Source: Glaciozyma antarctica PI12
Lineage: Eukaryota; Basidiomycota; Microbotryomycetes; Kriegeriales; Camptobasidiaceae
DNA length: 64,000 bases
Assembly (NCBI GenBank): GCA_002917775.1
Contig: KZ627156.1
Coordinates: forward strand, 1,264,182 to 1,328,181
Reading direction: 5' to 3'
Shown: positions 22,267 to 33,345 of the stretch, piece after piece
Numbering within the stretch: the stretch's first letter is position 1
Layout: every line of letters begins with the position of its first letter
The notes under the pieces: generated by a model
Seen by the model: the letters and a program-made list of their open reading frames with translations, nothing else
Database searches by the model: none
Told to the model about the DNA's origin: nothing
Made by a program: the position numbers and the translations under genes

Positions 22267-24872
22267 CTAGTGCCCTCCCTCCCTCTTCCTCGGTGCGCTC
22301 CGAAGAACTGTCGACAAGCAAGTCAGTAGGAGCACCGAAGAAGTAAAGGAAGAAAGAGGAACGCACTGTCATCCACACGCAAGATCATCTCGGCCGCCTC
22401 GCTCGCAGAAAGGACCACCTGCCGCTTGAGCTTGTACGACTCGGTCACTCCCAACTCGCGCATAGAGCCCACGACTCCGAGATCCATGTCTGCAGCAAAT
22501 CGCATCAGCTATCATCTCAATCGAAGGGAAGCGAAGAGGACCCACTCAAACCCGCATCCGACTTGCCCTCGTAGTGCGCCGCACGAAGCTTCGCCACCAA
22601 GTCCGACGAATCGTATCCCGCGTTATCCGCAAGGATCGTGGGAATCTGCGTGCTCGAAACACGTCAATTTGATCCTGTTCGCCCAACTCGCTCGCCCGAA
22701 CGCACCTGCCGCAAAGCCCTCGCAAAGCTCTCCACCGCGAGCGCCTTCTTCCCCTCCGTCCTCTTCGACTCCTCCTCGACCGCGTTCGCCATCGTCATCT
22801 CTGCGCATCCTCCTCCGAGAACCGTACGCGTCTCCTTGACCGTCTGCGAGAGGACGGAAAGCGCGTCGTGAAGGGATCGGTCGGCCTCCTCGACCATTTG
22901 AGAAGTCGCGCCGCGCAGGACGACGGTGCAGGCCTCTCCGGCGGCGACTCCCGAGAATTTGATGAGCTGGGCGTTTCGTCAGCGTGGTGGAAAGGAGAGA
23001 GGAGAGACGAAACGCACCTTGTCCTCCCCAATCATGATCTCCTCAATCGTGTCGCACTTGCCGAGCTTGACCAAGCTAGGGTTGTCGAACGTACTCGCAA
23101 TCTCTCCACCCGAAACGAGAGCCAAACGCTCGACTCCCTCGAAATCGGCGTGCTCGATGCACATGATGCCCGCTTCGGCGAAGAGGGACTCGGGGTAGTT
23201 GTAGATGAGCTGGCGGTTGACGAAGCAGGTCACGCCGTGAGCCTTGATCTTGGCGACCTTGGCCTTCATCTTCTCCTGTTGTCGTACGAGGGTCAGTACG
23301 GTGAGGTAGGAGAGCGAAGGGAAGAGACGAACCCTCTCGGCGCGCTCAAGCTCAGCGAGCTTGCCCGTGCCGTCCACGCGAACTCGGGCGCCAAAGATCT
23401 TGATCTTGTCCGTGTCCATGGCTGCGTCGAAGCGTTAGTATAACCCGCCACAGCAGAGCGACGGGGACGAACGGGTGTTGGCAATGAGGATCTTGGCGTT
23501 CTCAATCTTGTGAGGGCAGTTCACTCCAATCTTCTTGTCGAGGATGAATCCCTCGTCGAGGTACGAGTCTGTGAGCTTTCCTCCCTGCTTCTTGATGATC
23601 TGAATGTGCTCGAGGTCGGTAGATCCCTGCGTCGCCACTATCAGCTCTCATCTCCTTCGCTGCGCCGAATCAACGCACCTTCAACCGCAGAACAGCCGAC
23701 ACTGCGAGCTCCGCAAAGTAGTCCTTGTCCGCTGCGAGAACCTTTGAGGAAAGAGTCGTCCGGGCAATCGCGAGCAGGTCCTCCCTGAACTGGACGGGGT
23801 CCTTTCTGCTCGTGCGTGCGGAATCAGCTCCCTCGCCTCTCCTTGCCAGCAGGAAGAACGCACCCGTGATCAGTCGCGCTGTTGGAGAGAGCCTCGAGAG
23901 CAGTCTTGGAGGCAATGCGGAATCCCTCGACGACACTGTGCGAAATAGTTAGGACGAGCGGAGAGGCGAGGAGAAGGAACGCACGTTTGAGGGTGGACAC
24001 GACCAAGGGTGACGAGCTTCTCGGCTTCACGGAGGAGCTCAGCAGCGAGAACAGTGACGGAGGTGGTTCCTGCGAGGGAGAAGCAAGCGTATCGTCAGCC
24101 ACTAGGCGTGCGCCCGTCTCCTCCTCTAGAGCTCCACGGCCTAGAACTCCACACCCTTCCACTCCAACCTCTCACTCAGCAGCCATAACCTCAACTCACC
24201 ATCTCCAACCTCGTCATCCTGAACCTTGGAAATGTTGACCAAAATCTTTGCGGCGGGGTTGTCGAGCGCGATGCTCTTAAGGATGGTCGCGCCGTCGTTG
24301 GTGACCGTGATCTCGCCCGTGGTGGTCGAATGCAGGATCTTGTTCATTCCTTTTGGTCCGAGAGTCGACTTGACGAGGTCTCCGAGGGCGAGCGCGCCGA
24401 CAAAGGAAGAGAGGCGAGCCTGGGAGGAACGGAGGAGGGTCAGCAGCAGCTCAGCTTGGGTGAGAGTTGGCGATGCGGAGGATGCCCAGGGCGCACACAG
24501 GGCACCGCTACACGCTCCTGTGACTGTACCAGCAGCCTGCTCGTCCCCAGAGCTTGCGCACCACGGCCTTCGCGTCAGCTCCACCAGCTCCCTCCAGGCA
24601 TCCTTCTCCCCGCTCCCTCACGCGCTCCAACCCGCGCCTCCCTCGTTCCGTTCCCTCCTACCACTACGTCCACCCTTCTGCACACTCCTCACGCGCTCCC
24701 CAGCCCCCGCGCGCGCTGAAAAGAAGATTCTGGACCAAAGGGCGCTCAGGGCGTGACGACTGACATTCTCTGCTCGCTCTTGCGTTGCCTGTTTCGTGCA
24801 AGGTGGTCAGTACGCTTGCGAGCCACGCGCTAGAAAGGTACGCACCTCTTGGCCGAAGATGTTGACAGACAT
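22267..24872 (-). CDS. CCT2: T-complex protein 1 subunit beta (CCT2)
   Basis: A subunit of the cytosolic TRiC/CCT chaperonin, which folds actin and tubulin. The first exon encodes MSVNIFGQE at 24872. Characteristic blocks follow: [122 protein letters not shown] and [15 protein letters not shown]. The last exon gives [19 protein letters not shown] with stop at 22267, matching the beta-subunit C-terminus. At least eight short introns fit. It is divergent from the UCH gene with 141 bp between start codons. Confidence 0.93.
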
Positions 24873-25013
24873 GGCTGGAGATGAGCGGGGGAGGGAGAGC
24901 TGCAGGGAGACTCGCTTGGAGATTTTGGCGTCGGCGACAGTTCAAGCTGTTGAGCTCCTCCCGTACACTCAAGCCTAACTCCAGCAAGCAAACACACGTA
25001 CGAATGGCCACCA

Positions 25014-26078
25014 CTTCCGCCCCTCAACGCTGGCTCGCTCTCGAATCCAACCCCGAGTCGTATAGTGCGTCTCCCTCTCGCCTCTCGCGCCCGTGCTGAC
25101 GCGCAAGAACCAGACGCCTGGAGCAACAGCCTCGGACTGGATACGTCCAAGTACTCGTTTCAGGATTGCTACGGCTTGGACGACGAGCTCCTAGCATGGG
25201 TGAAGCAGCCCGTTCGCGCGGTGCTCCTCTTGTTCCCTATCACTGAGGCGTGCGTCTTTCGGAGGCTGTGTCGAGAGGGAGAGCTGATGGAGGATACAGG
25301 TACGAGAAGTATCGCAAGGCGCAGGATGCAGAGATTGAGGAAGAGGGAGTCGAGGGGGTTGAGGATGTCATTTACTTCAAGCAGACGAGTGCGTCCCGTT
25401 CTGCTGCTGAAGGAGGAGGAGAAGGAGCTGATGAGGGAGCCGTGACTGCAGTCGCGAACGCATGCGGAACCTTTGCTCTGCTCCATACTCTCGCCAACTG
25501 TGGCCTGCCCCTCGGTGAGTGCGGCTTTCCTCGCTCCGCCACCTCGTTCTCACCTCTTTACACAGCCGATGGACCTCTGACTGAGCTCTTCTCAAAGTGC
25601 CACGACAAAGTGCGTTCCTCCTCCTGACGCTTGACGCTTGAACTGACGAAACGGACCTCAGACCCCTCTCGAGCGAGCTCGCCTCCTCGAGTCCTCGCAA
25701 GAGCTCGAACGCGTGCACACCGAAACCGCCAGCACCGGTCAAACCGCCGTACGTTTATCCCACCTCCCACCTTCTCCCGCCCTGACTTCGCTCGCAACAG
25801 ACACCCGATATCGACGACGAAGTGGACCTCCACTTTGCGTCTTTCGTCGAGCACAACGGCTGCCTGATCGAGCTCGATGGTCGGAGGAACAGTCCCGTTA
25901 ACCACGGGAAGATCGAAGTGGGCTTGCTCGAGGTGCGTTCCCTTCCTTTTCGAAACTTTCGTACGGTGGCTGATGAGGAACGCAGGATACGGTCAAGGTC
26001 GTGAGGAAGATCATTGAGCTCACTCAGTCGATTCAGTTCAACCTCGTTACGCTGAGCCCGACGCCGACGGAGGAGTAG
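25014..26078 (+). CDS. Ubiquitin C-terminal hydrolase, UCH-L3/Yuh1 type
   Basis: A C12 cysteine protease that trims small adducts from the ubiquitin C-terminus. The first exon reads MATTSAPQRWLALESNPESY. It continues SFQDCYGLDDELLAWVKQP, VRAVLLLFPITEAYEKYRKA, VIYFKQTIANACGTFALLHT (catalytic Cys in NACGT), and LHFASFVEHNGCLIELDGRR (catalytic His in LHF and the UCH signature). It ends FNLVTLSPTPTEE at 26078. Seven short introns fit. Exons 1-3 are 25014-25064, 25114-25249 and 25300-25388. The catalytic Gln, Cys and His contexts look complete, and length is normal for the family. Confidence 0.93.
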
Positions 26079-26659
26079 GATTTGGTTGGGAGGTTGGTAG
26101 GCTTCTGTGAAACGATGCTGGCGTCGTTGGAATTTCGTGACTTTGTTCCCTGGCGCCGTGCGTCTTGCCCGGGCTTCTAGATAACTTGCCGAGAGAGAGA
26201 GAAGGAGAGAGGACTCAGCGTGATTGCGTCGCTCAGCGCCAGCGACAGGAGCTGCTCGCGAATACTGAGCCTAGCGAGAGGCGTCGCTCGACGCTCAAAG
26301 GTTGTTGCCTGTCACGAAGTTGACGAAAACTCAAGCAGTCAATATCCCAGCGACGATACTAATGCTAAGCTCAATTCGCAACGCCACTCCTGCTCCTCCC
26401 GCTCGTTCGCTCGCTTCGAATCCCGCCTGCTCGTCGTTCGCCGTGCGAGGTTCGGGGTGAGATTGTGAGAGAGGGGCGAGGAATGGGAGAGTGGGATTGG
26501 AGGGTGAGAAGGCGGGTTGGCGAGGAGGATGAGGAGGAGGTGCACGGTGTGGGGAGGGGAGGTTCGAGGCGCGCACGATGTGTCGACCTGAAGTTGCGAG
26601 ATAGGTCAGCGACGATGAACTCGAAGGAGAGATGTGAACGGACGCACCTTTTTCAGCGC
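26079..26659. other. Convergent intergenic region
   Basis: About 580 bp between the stops of the UCH gene and the F-box gene. It probably consists of two 3' UTRs. No gene or repeat was recognised. Confidence 0.35.
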
Positions 26660-27786
26660 CTACAAAACGTAGACCGTAATCCCCATCGCGATAACCTGCA
26701 GCGGCATCCAATCCTCCGGTTCCCCCTCCACGAGATTCACCTTGCTGTAAATGGACAAGCTCCTCAAGCTTGAGAGTCCCGGCCGATCGAGGTTCTCAAC
26801 GACAACCAGGTCGATCCATGCGGGTTCGTCCCCCCCCCCCCCCCCGGCCGTGCGATCCTCCCAGATGACGAGCGAGTCGAGCGAAGTGGTCAAGGCGGAG
26901 AGGATGGTGTCGATCTCCTCGGCATAGTTGACCCAGCCATGGTCGAAGTGGTCGTGGCCATTGGCGAAGTAAGAAGGCCGGAATGCGACGTGGCAGAAAT
27001 CGAGCTCGGGGGGAAGGCGCATGGTGGCGAGAACGGGAGCGAGGAAGGCGTGCCCTGGTCCCAAGCTGAGATGCTCAAGGCAGTTGAGGAGAGGTAGTGC
27101 CAATGCAAGGCTGGTCCGGTACTCCGGTACTCCCCATAAACGTCGCCGTTGGCAGAAAGATTGAGGCGTCGCAAGGTGTCGGCGGCGGAGGGGAGGAGGA
27201 ATGGGATTGCCGTGCCACAGCCAGAGCAGCCTTCGAGCGAAAGTTCGGCGAGTTGGAAGGGAGGGATTCTCGAGAGAGCTTTTTCGGAGGTCGTTAGTTC
27301 ACTGAGAGACAGCTTTTTGATGTCTAGAGAGCAGTACATTAGTCACGACCAACGCAATGGGAAGGAGACGAGCTCACGCGCGAGGTTGTCGGTTGTCAGC
27401 CATTCACAAGCAATCTCTCCGTCGACAGTATCCAGCTCGGTGACTCCTATCGACGTCCTCAACACTTTCTCCTGGAGATCCTCCTTGAGAGACCAGGTCA
27501 TCTCGCGTCGCGAGTTCACTCCGAGTGCGCAAAGGGTAAGACTGTCCGTGCGATACCTCCTTGCTTCCTGCATGGCGAGCCAGCTCTCGGCCTGCTTGTC
27601 CGTGCCAATCCAGACCTCTCGAGCGAGGAGAGACTGGGCTGGCGCCGTCCACGAGCGCTGCACGAGGGCGAAGGCGGGTAGTGGCGTGCAGCGGGGTCTT
27701 AACGAGGACGCCTTCTCGAAGTCGGCAATGGCGAGCTTCATGATGTACAAGAGTAGTTCGGCGGGGAGGTGGGAGATGTGTGGCAT
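26660..27786 (-). pseudogene. F-box/LRR-like protein with 8-bp tandem frameshift
   Basis: The start MPHISHLPAELLLYIMKLAI at 27786 is a clean F-box, followed by FALVQRSWTAPAQSLLAREV. An intron of about 54 nt (GTGAGCT to CTCTAG) precedes a leucine-rich second exon (IKKLSLSELTTSEKALSRIP, LAELSLEGCSGCGTAIPFLL, TLRRLNLSANGDVYGEYR). A perfect 8-bp tandem duplication at 27115-27130 (tccggtac twice) shifts the frame there. The other frame then continues naturally as TSLALALPLLNCLEHLSLGP, LDFCHVAFRPSYFANGHDHF and LSSLRSLSIYSKVNLVEGE to stop at 26660. The downstream part also contains a 16-C run read as glycines. This may be an allele-specific frameshift or an assembly artefact. Confidence 0.65.
26830..26845. 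repeat. C16 homopolymer
   Basis: Sixteen consecutive C on the plus strand, inside the F-box gene; on the coding strand it is G16 and reads as poly-glycine. Homopolymers of this length are error-prone in sequencing and unstable in replication, so its exact length and phase are doubtful. Confidence 0.95.
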
Positions 27787-28411
27787 CGTTCGAGCTGGGA
27801 GGAGAGCTGGAGCCTGGTCGAGCAGAAAAGTCAGCTTCATCAGCTCCCTCAGCTTCCACGCGGGTCAACGGGGGCTCACGCTGGCTGAGGAGGTCCTTTG
27901 ACAGAGCAGGAGCACGTTCGGCAGCGAGTACCTGGGAGCCTCAGCGGAGATGGACCGAGGTTGAAACCTACTTCGCAGAAAGTAGTAGGAGCGACGCACC
28001 GATCGAACTTGGGCCAATTCACTCCGCCCGACTTTGAGGTTTCTTCTTCGTCTTGCTCTCCTCCGCACGCCCAAACGTAAGTTGAACAGGCTCAGCAGAC
28101 GAGGAAACAGTCTGCACAGCACTCCCGTACACGAACACCCCGCCAACACTCCCCCACTCCGACTCTCAGACCGCCGCGACAACCTCGAGGGACGACTGCA
28201 GGAGGAGGGGGACTTGGTTGGGGACTGTTGGAGGGGGAGCAGGGGCGGGGGGTTGCAGAGGATGGAGTGGAAGACGGGCGCGGTAGAGGGCAGGCATTGG
28301 CGAGGGCAGGGAGTGCGTGAGGAGGGCGGGCGCAAGTCAGGAAGACGATTCGGAGGGCTGCACGCTGACTATTTTTTCTCCCCTCTCTCCTTCCTGCTCT
28401 CCAGCTACACG
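27787..28411. promoter_or_regulatory. Divergent region with ribosomal-protein promoter
   Basis: About 625 bp between the F-box start and the uL2 start. The 45 bp before the uL2 start codon is a dense pyrimidine tract (TTTTTTCTCCCCTCTCTCC and onward), common in highly expressed fungal genes. No other motif was identified with confidence. Confidence 0.4.
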
Positions 28412-29554
28412 ATGGGACGAGGTGCGTTCCTTCTCCGTACAGGTGTAGTGAATGGAGCTGACCTGTCGCTCGCTCAGTTATCCGAAACCAGCGTAAATCC
28501 GGAGGCATCTTCAGGGCCCACACCCACCACCGTGTGGCGCCTGCCAAGCTCCGTGCTCTCGACTTTGCTGAGCGCAACGGCTACATCCGTGGACTCGTCA
28601 AGGAGATCGTTCACGACCCCGGACGGTGAGTCGGCGCGTCCGTTTCGAGGGAGGAGTCGAGGAAGGACTGGGGCTACGAGGACAGGAGGAGGGACGGCAA
28701 GCTGACGGTACCTCTCTCCCCCCCTACGCAGTGGAGCTCCCCTCGCCCGCGTCGTCTTCCGCGACCCTTACCGCTACAAGATGCGCACCGAGACCTTCAT
28801 CGCTACCGAGGGCCTTTCGACCGGCGCCTTTGTCTTCTGCGGCAAGAAGGCCACCCTCTCCGTCGGCAACGTCCTCCCCCTCGCCCAGCTTCCCGAGGGA
28901 ACGATCGTCTGCAACGTCGAGGAGCAGCCTGGAGACCGCGGAGCGCTCGCTCGCACTTCCGGCAACTACGCTACCGTCATCGGACACGACCTTGACCAGG
29001 GCAAGACTCGCATCCGTCTCCCGAGTGGTGCTAAGAAGAGCGTCAACGCGCTCGCCCGTGCCACCATTGGTATCGTCGCTGGAGGAGGACGTATCGACAA
29101 GCCCATGCTCAAGGCCGGTCGCGCCTTCCACCAGGCCAAGGCCAAGAAGAACAACTGGCCCAAGACTCGTGGTGTGGCCGTGCGTATTTTCCTGATCGTT
29201 GCCGTTCGAACGCGCCGCTGACGACTCGCACCCGCTCAGATGAACCCCGTCGATCACCCTCGTTCGTCCTCCCCGCCCCTCCCCCCGCCCCGACACACCT
29301 CGCTGACCCTCTATCTACTCTGCAGACGGAGGAGGAAACCACCAGCACATCGGAAAGGCGTCGACGATCAACAGGAACGCCGTTCCCGGGTACGTTCGTC
29401 TCCCAGCTCCTCCCCACCTCTCCCGACCTCTCCCAACCTCTCCCGACCTCAACGATGCGTTTGCTAACGCTCCCCGGGTAGTCAGAAGGCTGGGCTTATT
29501 GCGGCGCGTCGTACGGGTCTGTTGCGCGGATCGGTCAAGGTCAAGGATGCTTGA
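28412..29554 (+). CDS. RPL2: 60S ribosomal protein uL2 (yeast L2, human L8)
   Basis: A 10-base first exon encodes MGR plus one base, then a long chain of conserved blocks: [136 protein letters not shown] and a C-terminus VKVKDA. The HPHGGG loop with its conserved His belongs to the peptidyl-transferase-centre side of uL2. Introns fall after codon 3, after the HDPGR block (about 107 nt), inside the MNPVDHP-HGGG region and near NRNAVPG. Many introns and a tiny first exon are typical of basidiomycete ribosomal-protein genes. Confidence 0.96.
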
Positions 29555-30085
29555 ACGGAGCGAGAGCGAGGGGAGGAGGAGAAATTCATCGGTTGCATTT
29601 CTCACGCCCACCAGCTCTCCTGCTTCCTCCTACGCAGTCTGCTCGTCTTTCCTTACCCTCTAGTGAGCTCGTTGCCGTCGTCGGGGAGCTTTGTCGTCGT
29701 CGTCGTCGAGCTGCGGAGGTCGAGCTCGAGGCGTCGCGCTATTTTCTCTCGGTCTCTCGGGCTGCTCCTTGCTCCTCATTCAAGGCTCTGTTGCGCTCGG
29801 GGTTTGTGTAGTGCTAGAAGGGGTCGTAGGATAGCGCAGAGGGTGCGCGGGAAGCAGAGGAGGAGCTGCCAGCTGCGAAGCGGGACCTCGAGAGGACAGC
29901 TTGCAGGACTCGGGATCTGGGCGATAGGCTTGAGAAGAGGTGCTGTACGATTCTATTGTGAGCTTAGCTGCGCTGGGCGCGCAGAGAGAGGAAAGAAAGA
30001 GCTGTCGAGTCGACCGACGAGGACTCACATCTTCGCCTTCTTCCACGCTGCTCTCGACTCGTCGCCGCACGCTCAGCTGCCCATT
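29555..30085. other. Intergenic region between uL2 and an F-box gene
   Basis: About 530 bp holding the uL2 3' UTR and the promoter of the next plus-strand gene. It contains GTCGTCGTCGTCG near 29690-29710. No gene was seen. Confidence 0.35.
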
Positions 30086-31449
30086 ATGGAAGAATACTCT
30101 CTTTCGACGTCCGTTGCCAACCAGGTGAGCAGCGGACGCCCCAGGGCTGTCCAGCGAAGACGCTGACGCGGCTCCGAGCAGCTCACCATCTCGACCGACC
30201 ACCTCTCCCGCCTGCCGACCGAGCTTATCCACACCATCTTCGACCTCGTCGACTCCACTCTCCCGTTCAGAGGTGCCCTCAGCAAATCCCTCCTTCCCTT
30301 AACCCGTGCGATCCTCTACAAGAGGATTCTCGTCACGACCTACGCCAGTCTCGAGCTGCTATGCAGGACCATCGAGGAAGCTCCGAACTTGAACGCCTTC
30401 GTCAGATCTCTCGGCGTCGACCTGAGGAGGGACGTCGACGTGGGAGTGCCGACGGAGGCGAGGTTGGAGCGGTTCTTCGCCTCCTTTCTCGAGTTTGGGA
30501 TGCTGAGCATAGAGCAGTGCCCGAGGGCAGCAGCTACAATCCTAGCCAAGCACGACGAGGTCTTCCTGCCAAGCTCCACGCCCTCTTCCTGGCCGGATTC
30601 GACCCCACTCAACCCGTCGCCATCTCGCACGCCAAACAGTATCCTCTTCGCTTCCTCGGTCTCTTGGTCTTCGACGCCGCCGAGTTCACAGCCTGCATCC
30701 GATTGCCCAACGGACCACTCAGCTTCCCAGGAATCTTCCGCGTTGTCCTACGAATCCCATCAAGTCCTGAAGCCTGCAAGATTGTCGCGGCGTTCGGCGA
30801 CGCCACCTCCCTCATACTCGCAGACACCTCCCCGACCCCCAACTTGCCCCTCCTCCTCAAATTTGCCAGCCCAGACCTCGAAACATTAGCAGTCAGCTCG
30901 ACGATGGAGGAGGACCAGCTCGGAACAGACGAACCCTTCCCCTCCATCGACAACGTCATCACCCGCTTCACCAAGCTCACCGACCTCGAAATTGGCAAAC
31001 CTATCTGCAGCGACAAGCTCTTCGACCATCTCTCCGATCCCCTCCCTCTCAAACGCCTCTCCCTCGGAGAGCGCACCGACGTCAGCACCCAGCGCTTGCG
31101 CGCCCTCGTCGAAGGTCCGAGGAAGCTCAACGCGCTCAGGATGCTTCGCCTCGATGTCGTCTCGGGAGATTATGGAACGTTTTCGGCGGACGAAGGTTAT
31201 CTCTACCAGGATCCTTACACGGGAGAGCTCGAGGTCTACCCGGATTGGCGTCTCCCCCAATGGTCGGCCAAGTTCTCGCGAAGCGGTGCGGAGGAGCTTC
31301 TACGTGTGGCGGAGGAGGAAGGGATTGAGGTTACTGGGACGATTGAGGAGGCGTTCGAGGTTGAAGAGGCGTACGAGAGGGAGGAGGAGTATGTGGCGAG
31401 TCTCGAGGCGGCGAGGGTGGAGGAAGCGGCGACCGACGAGTCGGACTAG
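30086..31449 (+). CDS. F-box/LRR-like protein with one frame break
   Basis: Exon 1 (30086-30124) encodes MEEYSLSTSVANQ. After a 57-nt intron, exon 2 gives LTISTDHLSRLPTELIHTIF, an F-box core, then SLLPLTRAILYKRILVTTYA. The central and C-terminal part is leucine-rich (YPLRFLGLLVFDAAEFTACI, LLLKFASPDLETLAVSSTME, FTKLTDLEIGKPICSDKLF, LNALRMLRLDVVSGDYGTF) and ends in an acidic tail with stop at 31447-31449. The frame switches between ATILAKHDEVFLP and AKLHALFLAGFDPTQP near 30565-30572 with no plausible intron. A single missing base in the assembly is the simplest explanation, although true decay is possible. Its target is unknown. Confidence 0.6.
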
Positions 31450-31987
31450 GTGGAGAGCTTTAGGTGCGCTCCTTATCCACTGCGAAGGATTCAGCTAACG
31501 CTCTTTTACCGCGCAGGAGCGTGCTTGGCCGAGGAGTAGCTTTTTGTGCAATCGAGTGAGCTTTCGCGGGGTCACAGTTGGCGTTCAGTCTTCGCTTCTG
31601 CTCTCCGCCGCCACTGCTTTTCTCCAGTGTATCTGCTTCCAGTGAGCCAAACTCCGGCGTCATCAACTCTCGAAACCGCGGAGCCAAAAGCCGACCTTCG
31701 CACCCGGGTGATCTGCTCGCTCCCTTGCTTTTTCTTTCGGCGCTCGATTCGGTTTCGATCTTTGCCCAGTCCAGATATTGGAGGAGCTTTCACACCACGC
31801 CCTGGCGCTGCAGCTCCTCTCCACCAGCGTTCATATCGAAACCTCGCTGCCGAGCTCAAATCGCGAACTCGCTCAAGTCGATCACCTTGCAAGCAACGCC
31901 AACTACGCCTCACCCACGCACTCCTCCTTCCAAAACCTCGATTCTCTCCCAAGTTCTCTCCCGACGTTCGTTCTCCCCGTCGACGAC
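31450..31987. other. Convergent intergenic region
   Basis: About 540 bp between the stops of an F-box gene and the zinc-finger gene. Nothing beyond likely 3' UTRs was recognised. Confidence 0.3.
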
Positions 31988-33213
31988 TTAGGCCTCGACC
32001 GCCAGATCGTGCCCGTGCTCGGTGGCGAGGTGCTGGACGAGGTCGTCGACGCCGCCGCGCTCGAGGGCGTGGGTAGGACAGGCAGGGTAGGGGCAGTCGA
32101 TGTGAGTGACAGATGTTTCGTTGCGCAGGGATTCGAAGTGGGAGGAGTTGAGGTGCTTGGAGAGGGAGTCGTTGTCGAGGAACCTGCGAAGGAAGGTTTC
32201 AGTCTCGGTTCTGCGAGGGAAAGAAGTTGGAACGCGCCGAGAAAAGGGAACGCACTGGCAGTAGCGATACCTGAGATGAGCAGCCTTATTCGCCAGGCAG
32301 AGAGGGCAAAAACCCGGCCTGTCGACGAGACCGCCTTCGCTCTCGAGCTGCGGGACGAGCGAGTTCTCCGTCGCAAATATGTGCTCGATCTGTTCCCAGT
32401 GCTCGGCGCGGTGATATTTCCAAGTCGCATAGCCGATGTGCCTGCCAGCGTATCGTCATGAAGACGTCGCAGGACGGTGAAAGCAAAACGCACCAGTCGT
32501 AGCAGCCGGCGAGCGTGCAGAAACCGACTTCGTCTTGCGAGACTTGGTCCGGCGACTGGAGCAAGCTCAAGTCGTGAAACTTGCTGTTGTGGGAGAGCAA
32601 GTCATCCCTCGATTCGAATCTGTGCGAGGAACAAACGATCAGCGATGCAAGGCGAGAGCGACGCCCGCCGCACTCGTGGGAGTAGTTCTCCATCTGGCAA
32701 GAGATACGAGATACTCCCGCGCTTACCGAACTGTTCGATAACATCTCCGTGCGCCAATACGTGCTCGGACTGCTCCTCGAGAGTGCGGCACGCCGTCCCA
32801 CCTTCGACCGAGCACACCTCGCCGAGCTTGACGAACGGGCAGCCAGGCTGGAACCTGATATGGCAGCGCCTCAGGTCAGGCTTGAGAACGCTCTCCGTCT
32901 CGCAAGCGTGCGCGTGCTCGACGTTCGCCTTGACGTCGCCGTCGAGCCTGTCGGTTCAAGGCGGTCGTCAGCTCCCTCCCCCCTCCGTCCCCATCCGCTC
33001 AGCTCACCTTCGGGAGCTGTTGCGACACTGGAGATCTGAGAGAGGTTTCTCCCTGCGATAGTAGGTTCGTGGCTGTACTTCGAGAGCCTCGGGGTCGCGC
33101 AACAGGCCCACTGTCTCGAGGAAGGTGATGCGCCCCCTGCCGGGGAGGCTCTGACCCAGCATCGCAGCTGTAAGGAGTTCGGCCTTGCTGTAAGAAGGGG
33201 ATTCGGGTGACAT
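31988..33213 (-). CDS. C2H2-like zinc-finger protein, unknown function
   Basis: The start is MSPESPSYSKAELLTAAMLG at 33213. Successive exons carry Cys/His clusters with zinc-finger-like spacing: CPFVKLGEVCSVEGGTAC followed by SEHVLAHGDVIEQF; FESRDDLLSHNSKFHD; GFCTLAGCYDWHIGYATWKY with HRAEHW; FCPLCLANKAAHLRYRYCQ; DNDSLSKHLNSSHF; and CPYPACPTHALERGG with DLVQHLATEHGHD. The stop is at 31988. The introns (for example 32432-32493 and 32195-32256) use standard signals and keep the frame. The arrangement is irregular compared with classical tandem C2H2 arrays, and I cannot name an orthologue. It could be a nucleic-acid-binding or ubiquitin-pathway protein. It sits between F-box genes on both sides. 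Confidence 0.6.
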
Positions 33214-33345
33214 GGCTGCTTCTGCTTGTTGAGAGGGGTACGCGGAAGGCAGCGAAAGAGCAGCGAAAGAGCACGCCAGGATTCCTCGCTGCACACTTTT
33301 TCACGACTTGGACTGATTCACCCGCCCGAACGACTCTATTCTTCG

